Origin: Thermoplasmata archaeon
GTDB lineage: Archaea > Thermoplasmatota > Thermoplasmata > Lutacidiplasmatales > UBA184
Assembly (NCBI GenBank): GCA_027315455.1
Contig: DAHUXZ010000012.1
Span: 1-53,925, forward strand
DNA length: 53,925 bases
Direction: 5' to 3'
The notes beneath the pieces were generated by a model. That model saw only the letters and a program-made list of their open reading frames with translations, ran no database searches and was not told the origin of the DNA. Below, piece after piece: positions 16,368 to 26,083 of the stretch (position 1 is the first letter of the stretch; the number at the start of each line of letters is the position of its first letter). The translations under genes and the position numbers were made by a program.

Positions 16368-17108
16368 GTGGGCGAACCGGCGCTGTACCGGGAGCTCGCC
16401 CCCTACTACGACCGCCTCTACCGAGGGAAGGACTACGCGGGCGAGGCGAGGGAACTTCTCGCCCGCGCGCGCCGCCTTCTGAAGCACCGCCCCCGGTCCC
16501 TGCTGGATGTCGCCTGCGGGACCGGTCGCCACCTCGCCGAGTTCCGCCGGGCCGTGCCGGACGTGGCGGGGGTGGACCTCAGCCCGGCGATGCTGCGCGT
16601 CGCGCGCCGGAGCCTCGGAGCGGGCCTCCCGCTCCAGCCGGGGGACCTGCGCACCTTCGACCTCGGACGCACGTTCGAGGTCATCACCTGCCTCTTCAGC
16701 GCCTTCGGCTACCTGGCGACCCCCCGCGACCGGGACCGAGCCATGGCGCGGATCTACGCCCACCTCGTCCCCGGGGGGGTCGCCATGGTCGAGGGATGGA
16801 TCCTCCCCGACCGGTGGAAGGGGCGACACTGCACGCTCCTCACCTACGACGGACCCGAGGTCAAGATCGCCCGGATGAGCGAGTCCCGGCGGAGCGGCGA
16901 GCGCTCGACGATCGAGATGCGGTACCTGGTCGGCGTTCCGAACCGGGGGATGCGGGAGTACTCCGAACGCCACGAGAACCGTCTCCTTCCCCCCGGAGAG
17001 GTCCTCCGCTCGTTCCGAAGCGCGGGGTTTGAGGCGCGGGCCGACCTGCGCGGCCGCTACCGCGACCGGGGGCTCTACATCGGCGTCCGTCCCCGCGGGA
17101 TGGCGTAA
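16368..17108 (+). CDS. class I SAM-dependent methyltransferase
   Basis: 246 residues. Motif I LLDVACGTGRHLAEF (about 44-58), then VAGVDLSPAMLRVARR and FEVITCLFSAFGYL. N-terminal YRELAPYYDRLYRGKDY is characteristic of a group that includes sugar N-methyltransferases and uncharacterised enzymes. Substrate unknown. GTG 16368 is 26 bases after a TATA-like element, supporting a leaderless start. Convergent with the large surface protein gene. Confidence 0.88.
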   Translation: MGEPALYRELAPYYDRLYRGKDYAGEARELLARARRLLKHRPRSLLDVACGTGRHLAEFRRAVPDVAGVDLSPAMLRVARRSLGAGLPLQPGDLRTFDLGRTFEVITCLFSAFGYLATPRDRDRAMARIYAHLVPGGVAMVEGWILPDRWKGRHCTLLTYDGPEVKIARMSESRRSGERSTIEMRYLVGVPNRGMREYSERHENRLLPPGEVLRSFRSAGFEARADLRGRYRDRGLYIGVRPRGMA

Positions 17109-17171
17109 CCGCCCCCCGGCGCCGGCCCGCGCCGGCGCCGGGGGCGGCAAAAGGGGTTCGGTGACGTCGGT

Positions 17172-20100
17172 CTACGCGGGGCGTTTCGAGGCGGACCCTC
17201 CCCGCCGCCGGTCCCGCACGATGACGTAGACGAGGACCGCGTCCAGCGCCACGAACGCCACGATCAGCCCGAGCACGAGGTAGCCCCAGCTCGGCGGCAT
17301 ACCGAGGACCGTCGGCTCGACGGTCACCGGCGACACCGTCAGGGTGAGGACGGCCGAATCCTGCGCACCGAGGGTGTCGGTGACGTACATCGTCACCGAG
17401 AACGTGCCCGTGACGTTCGGACGGCACGAGAGGGTGTCGGTGTTCTCCGACAGGCAGCCCGCCGGCAACCCGCTCAGGAGGTAGGAGTAGGGTCCGACCC
17501 CCCCGGCGATCGCGGCCGAGAGCGTGACGGGGTCGCCGACGTGGATGGACGCGGGGTCCGCCGCGAACGACGTGATCCGCGGGATCGGGACGACCAGGAC
17601 CGAGACGTTCGCGTAGGCCGAGACCCCGAGCGAGTCGTTCGCCCAGACCTGCGCGAGGAACGTCCCCGCGCCCGCGTACGCGTGCGACGCCGCCGCTCCG
17701 GTCCCCGCGGCCCCGTCCCCGAAGGACCACGTCCAGGCGAGCCCTCCGGTTCCCCCGGCACCGAGCGCCTCGAGGACGATCGGATAGCCGACATCGGTGA
17801 TGGCGGGGGAGGCCGCGATCGTGGAGATCGCCGGCCGCGGGTGGACGAGGACGGTCGTGAGCGCGCTCGCGTTCACGAGGTAGACGTCGGTGACCTCGAC
17901 CTGGACGGTGTAGGTGCCCGGCGTGTCGTAGACGTGCGAGGGGAGCGCTTCGGACGACCGACTCCCGTCGCCGAACGACCACGCGTAGGTGGTCGGGGCG
18001 ACGCCGTCGCTCACCGTCGCCGAGAACGCCACCGGGACCCCGACATCGGTCTCCACGAGCGAGGTCGCCACGTCGACCGTCGGACGCGGCACCACGCCCA
18101 CCGTCAGCAGCTCGATGAGGGCGCTGCCGCCGGAGCTGTTCGCCCAGAGGCGGACCGTGTAGCTCCCGGCCGCTCCGTAGGCGTGGACGACCGACGCGGT
18201 GGTCTCGCGGCTCCCGTCGCCGAACCCCCACGTGGTCCGCACCGGGGGCGCTCCCCCGCTCACCGCGGCCGTGAAGGTCAGCGGAACGCCGACGTCCACC
18301 GTCGACGCGCTGACGGTGACGGTCACGCTGAGCGCCGGGTGGACGACGATCGGCAGCTCCATCGCGCTCGAGTTGCCCGCCGAGTCGTTGACCACGACAT
18401 AGACGTCGTACGCCGTCGGCTCGCCCGCGGTGAAGGCGTGCCGCGGGGCCGTTTCAGTGCTCACGGTGCCGTCGCCGAACGCCCAGTAGTAGGTGAACGG
18501 CTGGACCCCGCCGAACAGGGCCGCGTGGAACTGGACCGGCACCCCCGAGTCGGCCGGCGTGAGGCTCGCCACCGGCTGGGCGAGGAAGATCACCCAGAGC
18601 CAGGTGTCGGCGACGATCGCCGTGCCGTTGTAGCCGCCGAAGAAGAGGAGGTAGCCGTCATCGGGGGAGTAGACCGCGCTCGCCCCGGTCCGCGGCGCGG
18701 GGGAGCTCGCCTCTTCGCCGCCCATTCCCCCGGGAGCCGGGGTCGGGACATGCGTCCAGTTGCCGGAGGCGTAGACCCAGATATCGTCGAGCGCCTCCGT
18801 TCCCGGCGTGGTGCCGCTCGTACCTCCCAGCAGGACGGCGTTCGAGAACGGAGCGTCGTCATCCCAGGCCAGGGTCGCGTTCGCGCGGGCCGGCGGTGAG
18901 GAGGTCGAGACGACCGGGTCGTCCCAGGTGGCGACGCCGCCGGCGCTCGGAACGTCGACCTCCCACGTGTCCGCGAGGTAGCCCGAGGCGTCGCGACCCC
19001 CGAAGATGAGGATCGCGTCGGCGGTCGGGTCGTAGACCGCGGAGGCGAACGCCCGGTCCACGGGGGTGTAGGGGCCCCCGCCCTGCGCGTTCGTCACCGC
19101 CGACCACATCCCGTCGGTGGCGTTGAACGCCCAGGTGTCCGCAAGGTAGCCCGAGGCGCCCAGCCCGCCGTAGAGGAACGCCACGGCCCCGGTCCCATCC
19201 GAGGCGAGGACCATTCCGGCCCGCGGGGCGGGAGCCCCGGTGGCGTTGATCGGCGTCCAGAGGCCCGACTGGAGGGCCCACGTGTCGTTGAGGAAGCCGC
19301 CGTTGAAGCCTCCGAAGAGGAGGAGGTAGCCGTTCCCCGTGGTCGCGTTCGTGACCACGTAGGTGAGCCCGGCGTCCCGGCGCGGCACCGGCCCGCAGCC
19401 GGTCGAGCAGAGGAGGGTCCAGTTTCCACCGGAGTAGCTCCAGGTGTCGCCAAGGTAGCCCGCGCCCGTCCAGCCGCCGAAGAGGACCGCGCCGCCGGTC
19501 GCCGGGTCGATGGCGAGGCTCGCGCCCGTGCGACCGACCGGTGCGCCGCCCGCCCCGATCCGCTCCCAGACCCCGTCGATGAAGGTCCAGGTGTCGGCGA
19601 GCACGCTGCCGCCGGTCGTGCCCCCGAAGAGGAGGAGGTAACGATCCGCGCTGTCGTAGGTCATCATGGCGCCCGCGCGTGCCGAGGGCCCGGCGGGGCC
19701 GGACGACCAGACGCCGTCCCGGAGCAGCCAGACGTCGCCGAGGACCCCGGTCGGCGTGCGGCCGCCCATCAGCACCACCGACTGGCTGCCGTCGTCCCAC
19801 GCCATGGCGCCGAGGTCACGCGTCGACGGGGCCGCGTTCGACTCCGCGCTGAGCTGCGTCCACGCGCCGTCGTGGTACGACCACGTGTCGCCGAGAACGC
19901 CCGAGCTGCTCCGCCCGCCGAAGAGGAGGACGGACCCCGCGACCGGATCGTAGGCCATCGAGGCGTTGTCCCGCGGCGAGGGGGAGACCGGCAGGGCCAG
20001 CGGGCTCCACGCACCTCCCGAGAACCGCCATGTGTCATTGAAGTAGGTCGTGCCGCTGTAGCCGCCGAAGAGGATCACCGAGTTCTCGGCGGCATCGAAG

Positions 20101-20813
20101 ACCATCGTTGCGCCGATCCGCGCCGCCGGGGAATTGCTCGGGCTCAGCAGGGTCCAGGCACCGTACTGGAACGTCCAGGTCTCGGCCAGGTAGTGATTGC
20201 CCCGGATGCCGCCGAAGAGGACGATGTAGCCGTCCTGAGCGTCGTAGGTCATGGCGACGTTGTTGTGGACGCTCAGGCTGGAGGAGATGAGAACGCGGGT
20301 CCAGGTGCCGGCCCGGTACTCCCACGTGTCTCCGAGAGCTTCCACGGCACCCCCTCCGAACAGGACCGTCTGGCCGATGATCGGGTCGTAGGCGATCCCG
20401 CCGCAGCAGCGCGCCTGGGTCACCGAGACCCAGGTGCCATTGGTGGCGGTCTCGTTGCCGTGGCCCCCGCCTCCACCCGGCGGACCGCCCCGCGTCGGTT
20501 GGGCCGCGGCGGACGTCGCGCCCGTGTCGAGGGACGAGTACGCGGCGTCGGCGGTCGTTGGCGCGCCGCCGGCCGCGGCGAGCGGCCCGGCGCTCCCCAC
20601 GGCGGAAGGGGAATCGGTCACCAGGACCGCCGCCGGGGCAAAGGTGGCGTGGGCGGCGGTACCGGACAGGAATCCACCGAGGGGCAGCCCCATGAGGATC
20701 GCGATGACCCAAGGGAAGCTGCCACGGGTCGCCCGATGGAACACCGCGCTGGCGCTCGACAGATGGAACGGCCGCATGAACGGGCCAATCCATCGAAATC
20801 GCAAGAAGCTCAA
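17172..20813 (-). CDS. large surface protein: Kelch-like repeats plus PKD domains
   Basis: 1213 residues. An N-terminal hydrophobic segment (about 34-56) serves as signal or anchor. Residues about 120-720 hold at least ten Kelch-type repeats, each with a variant of LLFGG...GDTWxYxxGxWTxL. Residues about 740-1090 hold PKD domains (TYYWAFGDGT, WGFGDGS, YAWSFGDGS, WSFGDGA). A C-terminal hydrophobic helix (about 1173-1196) is followed by RDRRRGGS, a stop-transfer anchor. The beta-propeller plus Ig-like stack fits an adhesive or S-layer-associated glycoprotein outside the membrane; the ligand is unknown. Its DNA repeats follow the Kelch repeats. Confidence 0.9.
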   Translation of the reverse strand: MSFLRFRWIGPFMRPFHLSSASAVFHRATRGSFPWVIAILMGLPLGGFLSGTAAHATFAPAAVLVTDSPSAVGSAGPLAAAGGAPTTADAAYSSLDTGATSAAAQPTRGGPPGGGGGHGNETATNGTWVSVTQARCCGGIAYDPIIGQTVLFGGGAVEALGDTWEYRAGTWTRVLISSSLSVHNNVAMTYDAQDGYIVLFGGIRGNHYLAETWTFQYGAWTLLSPSNSPAARIGATMVFDAAENSVILFGGYSGTTYFNDTWRFSGGAWSPLALPVSPSPRDNASMAYDPVAGSVLLFGGRSSSGVLGDTWSYHDGAWTQLSAESNAAPSTRDLGAMAWDDGSQSVVLMGGRTPTGVLGDVWLLRDGVWSSGPAGPSARAGAMMTYDSADRYLLLFGGTTGGSVLADTWTFIDGVWERIGAGGAPVGRTGASLAIDPATGGAVLFGGWTGAGYLGDTWSYSGGNWTLLCSTGCGPVPRRDAGLTYVVTNATTGNGYLLLFGGFNGGFLNDTWALQSGLWTPINATGAPAPRAGMVLASDGTGAVAFLYGGLGASGYLADTWAFNATDGMWSAVTNAQGGGPYTPVDRAFASAVYDPTADAILIFGGRDASGYLADTWEVDVPSAGGVATWDDPVVSTSSPPARANATLAWDDDAPFSNAVLLGGTSGTTPGTEALDDIWVYASGNWTHVPTPAPGGMGGEEASSPAPRTGASAVYSPDDGYLLFFGGYNGTAIVADTWLWVIFLAQPVASLTPADSGVPVQFHAALFGGVQPFTYYWAFGDGTVSTETAPRHAFTAGEPTAYDVYVVVNDSAGNSSAMELPIVVHPALSVTVTVSASTVDVGVPLTFTAAVSGGAPPVRTTWGFGDGSRETTASVVHAYGAAGSYTVRLWANSSGGSALIELLTVGVVPRPTVDVATSLVETDVGVPVAFSATVSDGVAPTTYAWSFGDGSRSSEALPSHVYDTPGTYTVQVEVTDVYLVNASALTTVLVHPRPAISTIAASPAITDVGYPIVLEALGAGGTGGLAWTWSFGDGAAGTGAAASHAYAGAGTFLAQVWANDSLGVSAYANVSVLVVPIPRITSFAADPASIHVGDPVTLSAAIAGGVGPYSYLLSGLPAGCLSENTDTLSCRPNVTGTFSVTMYVTDTLGAQDSAVLTLTVSPVTVEPTVLGMPPSWGYLVLGLIVAFVALDAVLVYVIVRDRRRGGSASKRPA

Positions 20814-20987
20814 GTGAAGCCGAGGTGACGCGGCCGCAGAGGTCCCGCCGAATTCGCGATCGGTCCCCCCCGTCTCACGATCGCGGCCGCCGCCGACACC
20901 GCGAGCCGGGGGCGCGGGGGCGGTTCGGCGTCAATCGAGGTTGACCCCGAGCGTTTCTGTCCGGCCACGCTGCTGACCGCGAGGTCG

Positions 20988-23900
20988 GTGCGATATCGAC
21001 CGCAGGCCGTGAGGGACGTGAACTCGAGCGAACGCGACCTACCGGTCGAAGCGTCGACCTCACCCGCGCGGCCGTCCGTCGGCGCGCACCGGCGGGCTCC
21101 ACGCACGTTCCCCCCGCGACGGGGCCGATCCTCCCGGACGCCCGAGCCGCGCCGTCCAGGGCGGGGATCTGCGGCGTGGACGCTGATGCTCGTGGCGCTG
21201 ATGGCGGTACCCGGCGGGCTCGTGTCCGCTCTCGTCCCCACGTCCGCCGCTCTCCTGCTCGAAACGGCTCCCCTCGCTTCCCCGCTCGGTCCCTGGACCG
21301 TGGCCGTCGCGGGCGCGGACGCCGAGGCCGGCCTGACGATCTACGCCAACGGCTCGCTGAGCGATCCGACGGCGCCGATCGCGATAGAAGGTCGGACCTA
21401 CACCCTGACCGGCCCGTTGAATCTCTCCCTCCGGGACGAGCGGAACGGCAGCGTCGTGGACGGTAACAATTTCAGCATCTCTCCCGGCGCGGCCAGCCCC
21501 TTCGGGGTGCAGGTCCTCCAGGCCTCGGACGTCATCCTGCGGAGCCTGGTCGTGGAGGGCGCTGTCGTTGGACTCCAGCTCCTCGGTGCGGTCAACGCGA
21601 CGATCGAATTTTTCGGGGTCGTCAACGCATCGACCGGGGTCGAGATCGCCGGCTCGGGCCCGGTCCTCGTTGAGAACGTGTCGACGACCGGGGCCACTGT
21701 CGGGCTCTCGATCACGAGCGCGCAGGGTGTGCGCGTCGCCGGCTCCCGGCTCAGCGGCGCGACATGGGCCGTGAACGCGACCCAGGTCGCCGGCCTCCGC
21801 ATCGAGGACAGCGACCTTCACGGGTCCGGGATCGGAGCGGTCCGGTTCCTGGCCGGGACGGGGCTGACCCTCACGGACTGCGATCTCTCCGCCACGGCGG
21901 AGGGAACGGCCATCGGGCTCAATGCATCCGGCGCCATCGGCGTCACGGTGACGGGCAGCCGCGCGGACGACACTCGGGTAGGCTTCGCGATCAACGGCTC
22001 CGGCCAGATCCTTCTGCGCGGCAACTCGGCCACCCGCTCCGGGACGGCCGTCGACCTTGAGTCCGACGAATTCGTCACCGTGACGGGCAACGACTTCCGT
22101 TCCGCGGCGGGAGTCACCGCCTCCGCGGTCGCGATCCGCGCCGACCAGCTGATGGAGTTCACCATCACGCAGAACAACGTGACCGGAGCCGACGGCACCG
22201 CGATCGCGGTCTCGTACGGGACCCACGGCACGGTCACCGGCAACAATGTCTCCGAAGCCGGGTACGTGGGATTCGCCATCTCGGCGTCGCACAATCTCCA
22301 GCTGACGGACAATGTCGCCGATCACATATCCGCCGCCGGGGCCTACGGCTTCCTCTTCCGGGAGAACGGCCGGCTCGACTTTCTCCGCAACCATGCCGTT
22401 GGCGACTACAACGCCCTCTCCGACACCCTCTCGAACCGCCTGTGGGTGGTCGACAGCAACCTCTCCTACCCGATCGCCACGGGGATCGTGACGCACAACG
22501 ACCGGGAGCTCCAGATCCGATCGAGCGAGATCTTCGGTGCGCCGGCGGGAGCGGCCGCGATCGACATCGAGCAGGGGGTCACCACCCTCCTCTCGGGAAA
22601 CAGTGTCAACGGTTCCGCGGGCACCGGCATCCGGGCCGTCGATGACCTCGACCTCTCTATCGTGGGCAATCTCGCCGTCGGGACCGCGGGTCCGGCGATC
22701 GAGGTCCAGGGCGGCAGCAGCGTCCAGGTCACCTCGAACCTCGCGGGGGGCACCCCGGGTGCGGCGATCCACCTGGAGCGCGTCACCAACCTGTCCGTGT
22801 CGGCGAACCGGGTCTTCGCTTCCGGCGTGGGGATCGAGGTCATCGGGGGCGTCACCGCCGTCCTGGCCGACAACAACGCCACGGGAAACGAGGTGGGGTT
22901 CCTCGCCTGGAACGCGACCGCGTCGGTGTGGACCTCGAACGACCTCTTTGAGAACGCCCTCTCCTTCCGGGTCCGCCCGGGGCTGGGCAGCGCGATCTAC
23001 CACAACAATTTCGTCGCCGAGGGCGGCTACGCCGTCGAGGCGGCCAACGGCAGCGGGCGTGCCGCATGGGATGGCGGGTACCCGTTCGGCGGCAACTACT
23101 GGGGCAACTGGACGGGTCCGGATGTGTTCGGAGGCGCCGGGCAGAACGTGTCCGGGCCCGACGGGATCGTGGACTCCGGCGTCGGCCCGGCCGGCAGCCC
23201 GATCGACCGCTACCCGCTGGCCGCGCCGTGGACCGTGACCGCCGTGACGTTCGTGGAGCAGGGGCTCCCGCCGGGCGTCGGCTGGGGCGTCGACTTCAAC
23301 GGGACACGGTTCGTCACTACCGCCGCTTCCCTCGCTGTACCCGAGGTCAATGGCGCCTACACTCCGTACGCTTTCTCGGCGGTCGCGCCCGCGGGCTACC
23401 GTTCCCTGAACGGGACCGGGCACGGCCAGCTTCACCGGCAGAGCCTGACGACCTACCTCTGGTTCACCCCGTCGGCGTCCACGTACGGGGTCACGTTCAC
23501 GGAGACCGGACTGCCGGCGGGCACTTCCTGGAGCGTGCAGCTCGGCGCTACCACCCTGACCGGGGAGGCCCCTTCCTTGACGGCGTCGCTCCCGAACGGG
23601 AGCTACACCTTCGACGTGCCGGGGGTCGCCGGGTATTGGCCCGCGCCGTCGGCGGGAACGGTCGGCGTCATCGGGGCCAACATCTCCGTCCCGATCGCCT
23701 TCTCCCCGGTCGTGTACGCCGTGGCGTTCCAGGCCTCGGGGCTCCCGGCTTCGGCCGGATGGGTCGTGGCGGTGGGCGCGGCGCGCGCGGTCTCCGTGTC
23801 GAGCACCGTCGTCTTTTCGCTCGCGAACGGGACCTATGCGTTCTCGGTCTCCGGCCCGGCGGGATACATCCCCGTCCCGGATCGCGGCGTCCTCGTGGTC

Positions 23901-24551
23901 AGTGGCTCTCCGATCTCGGTCCACGTCGCCTTCGTCGGCGAGGTGTACCCCCTCTCCTTCCTGGGCGTCGGCCTCCCGGCCGGCGTCGCGTGGGCGGTGG
24001 TCGTGGGGGGCGGAGCGCACACCGTGGCCGGCGCGGCCTGGAGCATCGCGTTGGCCAACGGGAGCTACGAGTACACCGTCCGCCCGCCGCCGGACTATCT
24101 TGCGGAGCCGGCGAGCGGCTCGGTGACGATCGACGGCGGACCGGTGGCGGTCGAGGTTTCCTTCCATCGGCCGACCTACCTGGTCACGTTCCGTGCGTCC
24201 GGCACGCCCCCCGCTGGGGCCTGGCGCGTGAGCGTCGGCGACCAGGTGGTGGCCGGGTGGGAGGGCGCGGCTTCCCTCGGGTTGCCCAACGGGTCGTACC
24301 CGTTCGTCATCGCGGCGACCGGCTACGTGGCGGACCCGGCCGAGGGGACGGTCACGGTGTCGGGAGCCGGGGTCGAGGTGCCGGTCGTCTTCGGGCCATC
24401 GGCCGGCGGGTCGACCTCCCCCGGTCCCCTGTCGACGGGCCTCGTGGGGATCGCGATGGCCGCGCTCGCCGGGGTCGCCGCCGGCGCGGCGGGGGTCCTC
24501 ATCTATCGGTCCGTCCGCCGCCGGCGACCTCCCGCCGGCACGATGCGATGA
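20988..24551 (+). CDS. large surface protein: right-handed beta-helix plus C-terminal repeats
   Basis: Up to 1187 residues. After a basic N terminus comes a signal/hydrophobic segment (about 67-90). Residues about 100-740 consist of NosD/PbH1-like parallel beta-helix rungs (repeats such as VTGNNVSEAG, LRGNSATRSG, LSGNSVNGSAGT), then GGNYWGNW, which often closes such helices in archaeal proteins. Residues about 755-1145 contain five or six copies of a roughly 80-residue domain (VTFTETGLPAGTSWSV, ...FSLANGTYAFSV..., GYIPVPDRG). One membrane helix near the C terminus is followed by RRRRP. The start is uncertain (GTG 20988; the mature protein begins after about residue 90). Probably a cell-surface carbohydrate-binding or structural protein. 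Confidence 0.87.
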   Translation: MRYRPQAVRDVNSSERDLPVEASTSPARPSVGAHRRAPRTFPPRRGRSSRTPEPRRPGRGSAAWTLMLVALMAVPGGLVSALVPTSAALLLETAPLASPLGPWTVAVAGADAEAGLTIYANGSLSDPTAPIAIEGRTYTLTGPLNLSLRDERNGSVVDGNNFSISPGAASPFGVQVLQASDVILRSLVVEGAVVGLQLLGAVNATIEFFGVVNASTGVEIAGSGPVLVENVSTTGATVGLSITSAQGVRVAGSRLSGATWAVNATQVAGLRIEDSDLHGSGIGAVRFLAGTGLTLTDCDLSATAEGTAIGLNASGAIGVTVTGSRADDTRVGFAINGSGQILLRGNSATRSGTAVDLESDEFVTVTGNDFRSAAGVTASAVAIRADQLMEFTITQNNVTGADGTAIAVSYGTHGTVTGNNVSEAGYVGFAISASHNLQLTDNVADHISAAGAYGFLFRENGRLDFLRNHAVGDYNALSDTLSNRLWVVDSNLSYPIATGIVTHNDRELQIRSSEIFGAPAGAAAIDIEQGVTTLLSGNSVNGSAGTGIRAVDDLDLSIVGNLAVGTAGPAIEVQGGSSVQVTSNLAGGTPGAAIHLERVTNLSVSANRVFASGVGIEVIGGVTAVLADNNATGNEVGFLAWNATASVWTSNDLFENALSFRVRPGLGSAIYHNNFVAEGGYAVEAANGSGRAAWDGGYPFGGNYWGNWTGPDVFGGAGQNVSGPDGIVDSGVGPAGSPIDRYPLAAPWTVTAVTFVEQGLPPGVGWGVDFNGTRFVTTAASLAVPEVNGAYTPYAFSAVAPAGYRSLNGTGHGQLHRQSLTTYLWFTPSASTYGVTFTETGLPAGTSWSVQLGATTLTGEAPSLTASLPNGSYTFDVPGVAGYWPAPSAGTVGVIGANISVPIAFSPVVYAVAFQASGLPASAGWVVAVGAARAVSVSSTVVFSLANGTYAFSVSGPAGYIPVPDRGVLVVSGSPISVHVAFVGEVYPLSFLGVGLPAGVAWAVVVGGGAHTVAGAAWSIALANGSYEYTVRPPPDYLAEPASGSVTIDGGPVAVEVSFHRPTYLVTFRASGTPPAGAWRVSVGDQVVAGWEGAASLGLPNGSYPFVIAATGYVADPAEGTVTVSGAGVEVPVVFGPSAGGSTSPGPLSTGLVGIAMAALAGVAAGAAGVLIYRSVRRRRPPAGTMR

Positions 24552-24631
24552 GCGCCGGCGTGGACGCGCGTCAACTCGCTTAGACGACCGCCCTAAATCT
24601 CCGCCGGCCGTGTGCCAGACGGTGACCCATC

Positions 24632-25957
24632 ATGTCGGCAATGTTGCCCTCCCGCCGGGGCGCCGTACTCGTGACGATCGCCCTGATGGTCGGCTTCCTC
24701 GGGCCGGCCGTGCTCTCGGTGCCGGCCGCAGGAGCTCCCTCGACGGCCGTCGTGCCCGCGGACTCCTGGGCGTACGGCACCCAGCGCTGGTTCAATCTCA
24801 GCGTGACGACGCCGAACGGCGTCCACGTCATCCAGGCGGAGATGTCGTGGTACACGATCTTCACCCGGACGAACATCTCGGCCTCCGTCACCCAGCTCAG
24901 CGTGGACCGGACCGTCGCGTCGACGTTCACCTCGTCCTACTGCTCTCCGAACTGCACCGCGCCGAGCGTCGAGGTTTTGCTCTCGCACTCGACCTACGAG
25001 CATGCCGTCGGGTTCCTCAACCTGACCCGCGACGCGACCGTGTACGAGGATGGCACCGCCGTGGCGGCGATCGGGATCCTCGACACCTCCGCGTCGGCGA
25101 GCGGCCGCGTCACCTCCTCGGCGAACATCACCGTCGATACCCCGCAGGGGATCCGGCACGTGACCGAGGCGTACAACGCGACCGGCCAGGCGGCGGCGCA
25201 CCTCGCCTTCGACCCCGCCCTCGGCCTCCTCCCCACGAGCCTGAACGTCGGGGACAGCTGGAACTCCTCGAGCACGTACACCGGCGGCGGCACGTGGAGC
25301 GTGGCGTGGAGCTATACCAAGACCGACGCGAGCGGGACGACCACGAGCGACGCGGGCAGCCCCTCGGGCAGCCTCAACGTCACGGGGACCGTCACCGTCG
25401 AGGGGGCGGTGGTCGGGTCGATGACCCTCCCCAGCGGGACGGTCCTGCCCGCCGTGACCCTCGAGTTCAGCAGCTCGCTCGATGTGCTGGACGGCGTGAT
25501 CTTCCTCCCGCACGGTGGCGGCTTCCTCGACCTTGCGGGAGCGCCCTGGGGCAGTGACGCCTTCGGGTTCGCCCACATGGAGACCCACCGCTTGGCGGTC
25601 CAGTTCAGCGGGGACTTCACCTCCTTCCAGCTCCGCGCGGCGAGCAGCTACTACGGCACCGACGACAGCGCCCCGGAAATGGGCGACCAGATGCAGGGCA
25701 ACCCGCACACCATGGTCGCCGAACCGAGTGCGACGAGCACGGGCGTTCCGACGACCGAGGTCACGGCGGCCCCGATGGCGGTGACCGACGCCCGGACGGC
25801 GAGCGACTGCCTCGCGGCCGGCACCTGCACGACGAACGGGACCCCCTCGGGCGGCTCGGAGTTCCCGTGGCTCTACGTGGGGATCGGGCTGGTCGTCGTG
25901 GCGGCCGTGGCGATCGGGGTGTCGTACGTCCTGGTCACCCGGCGCCCGTCGAAGTGA
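24632..25957 (+). CDS. secreted, membrane-anchored glycoprotein-like protein
   Basis: 441 residues with a clear signal peptide (about 9-34, ending GAAGA/P-like small residues) and a C-terminal membrane helix (about 413-435) followed by TRRPSK. The extracellular part is rich in Ser/Thr and N-x-S/T sequons (for example NLSV, NISA, NCTA, NLTR, NSSS, NVTG). No catalytic family recognised. CCTAAAT about 37 bases upstream could be its TATA box. Together with the two preceding genes it makes an 8.8-kb run of surface proteins. Confidence 0.8.
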   Translation: MSAMLPSRRGAVLVTIALMVGFLGPAVLSVPAAGAPSTAVVPADSWAYGTQRWFNLSVTTPNGVHVIQAEMSWYTIFTRTNISASVTQLSVDRTVASTFTSSYCSPNCTAPSVEVLLSHSTYEHAVGFLNLTRDATVYEDGTAVAAIGILDTSASASGRVTSSANITVDTPQGIRHVTEAYNATGQAAAHLAFDPALGLLPTSLNVGDSWNSSSTYTGGGTWSVAWSYTKTDASGTTTSDAGSPSGSLNVTGTVTVEGAVVGSMTLPSGTVLPAVTLEFSSSLDVLDGVIFLPHGGGFLDLAGAPWGSDAFGFAHMETHRLAVQFSGDFTSFQLRAASSYYGTDDSAPEMGDQMQGNPHTMVAEPSATSTGVPTTEVTAAPMAVTDARTASDCLAAGTCTTNGTPSGGSEFPWLYVGIGLVVVAAVAIGVSYVLVTRRPSK

Positions 25958-26050
25958 GCCGACCGGGGATGCGCCCGGGGCGGGGCGACCGCCCCGCTCC
26001 CGCGGCGTGCGGGCGGCCGGGGGCCGCCCCGCGCCCGCGCGGCGAAAGCC

Positions 26051-26059
26051 AAATCCTTA
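26051..26059 (+). promoter_or_regulatory. TATA-like box for the K+ channel gene
   Basis: AAATCCTTA is centred 29 bases before GTG 26084. Confidence 0.5.
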
Positions 26060-26083
26060 CCTTGCCGGCCGGCTCCACGGGCC

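Noticed and set aside
17172-20813. Tandem DNA repeats as a CRISPR-like or satellite array
   Set aside because: The repeated GCCGCCGAAGAGGA-type segments are in phase with Kelch repeats in an intact reading frame.
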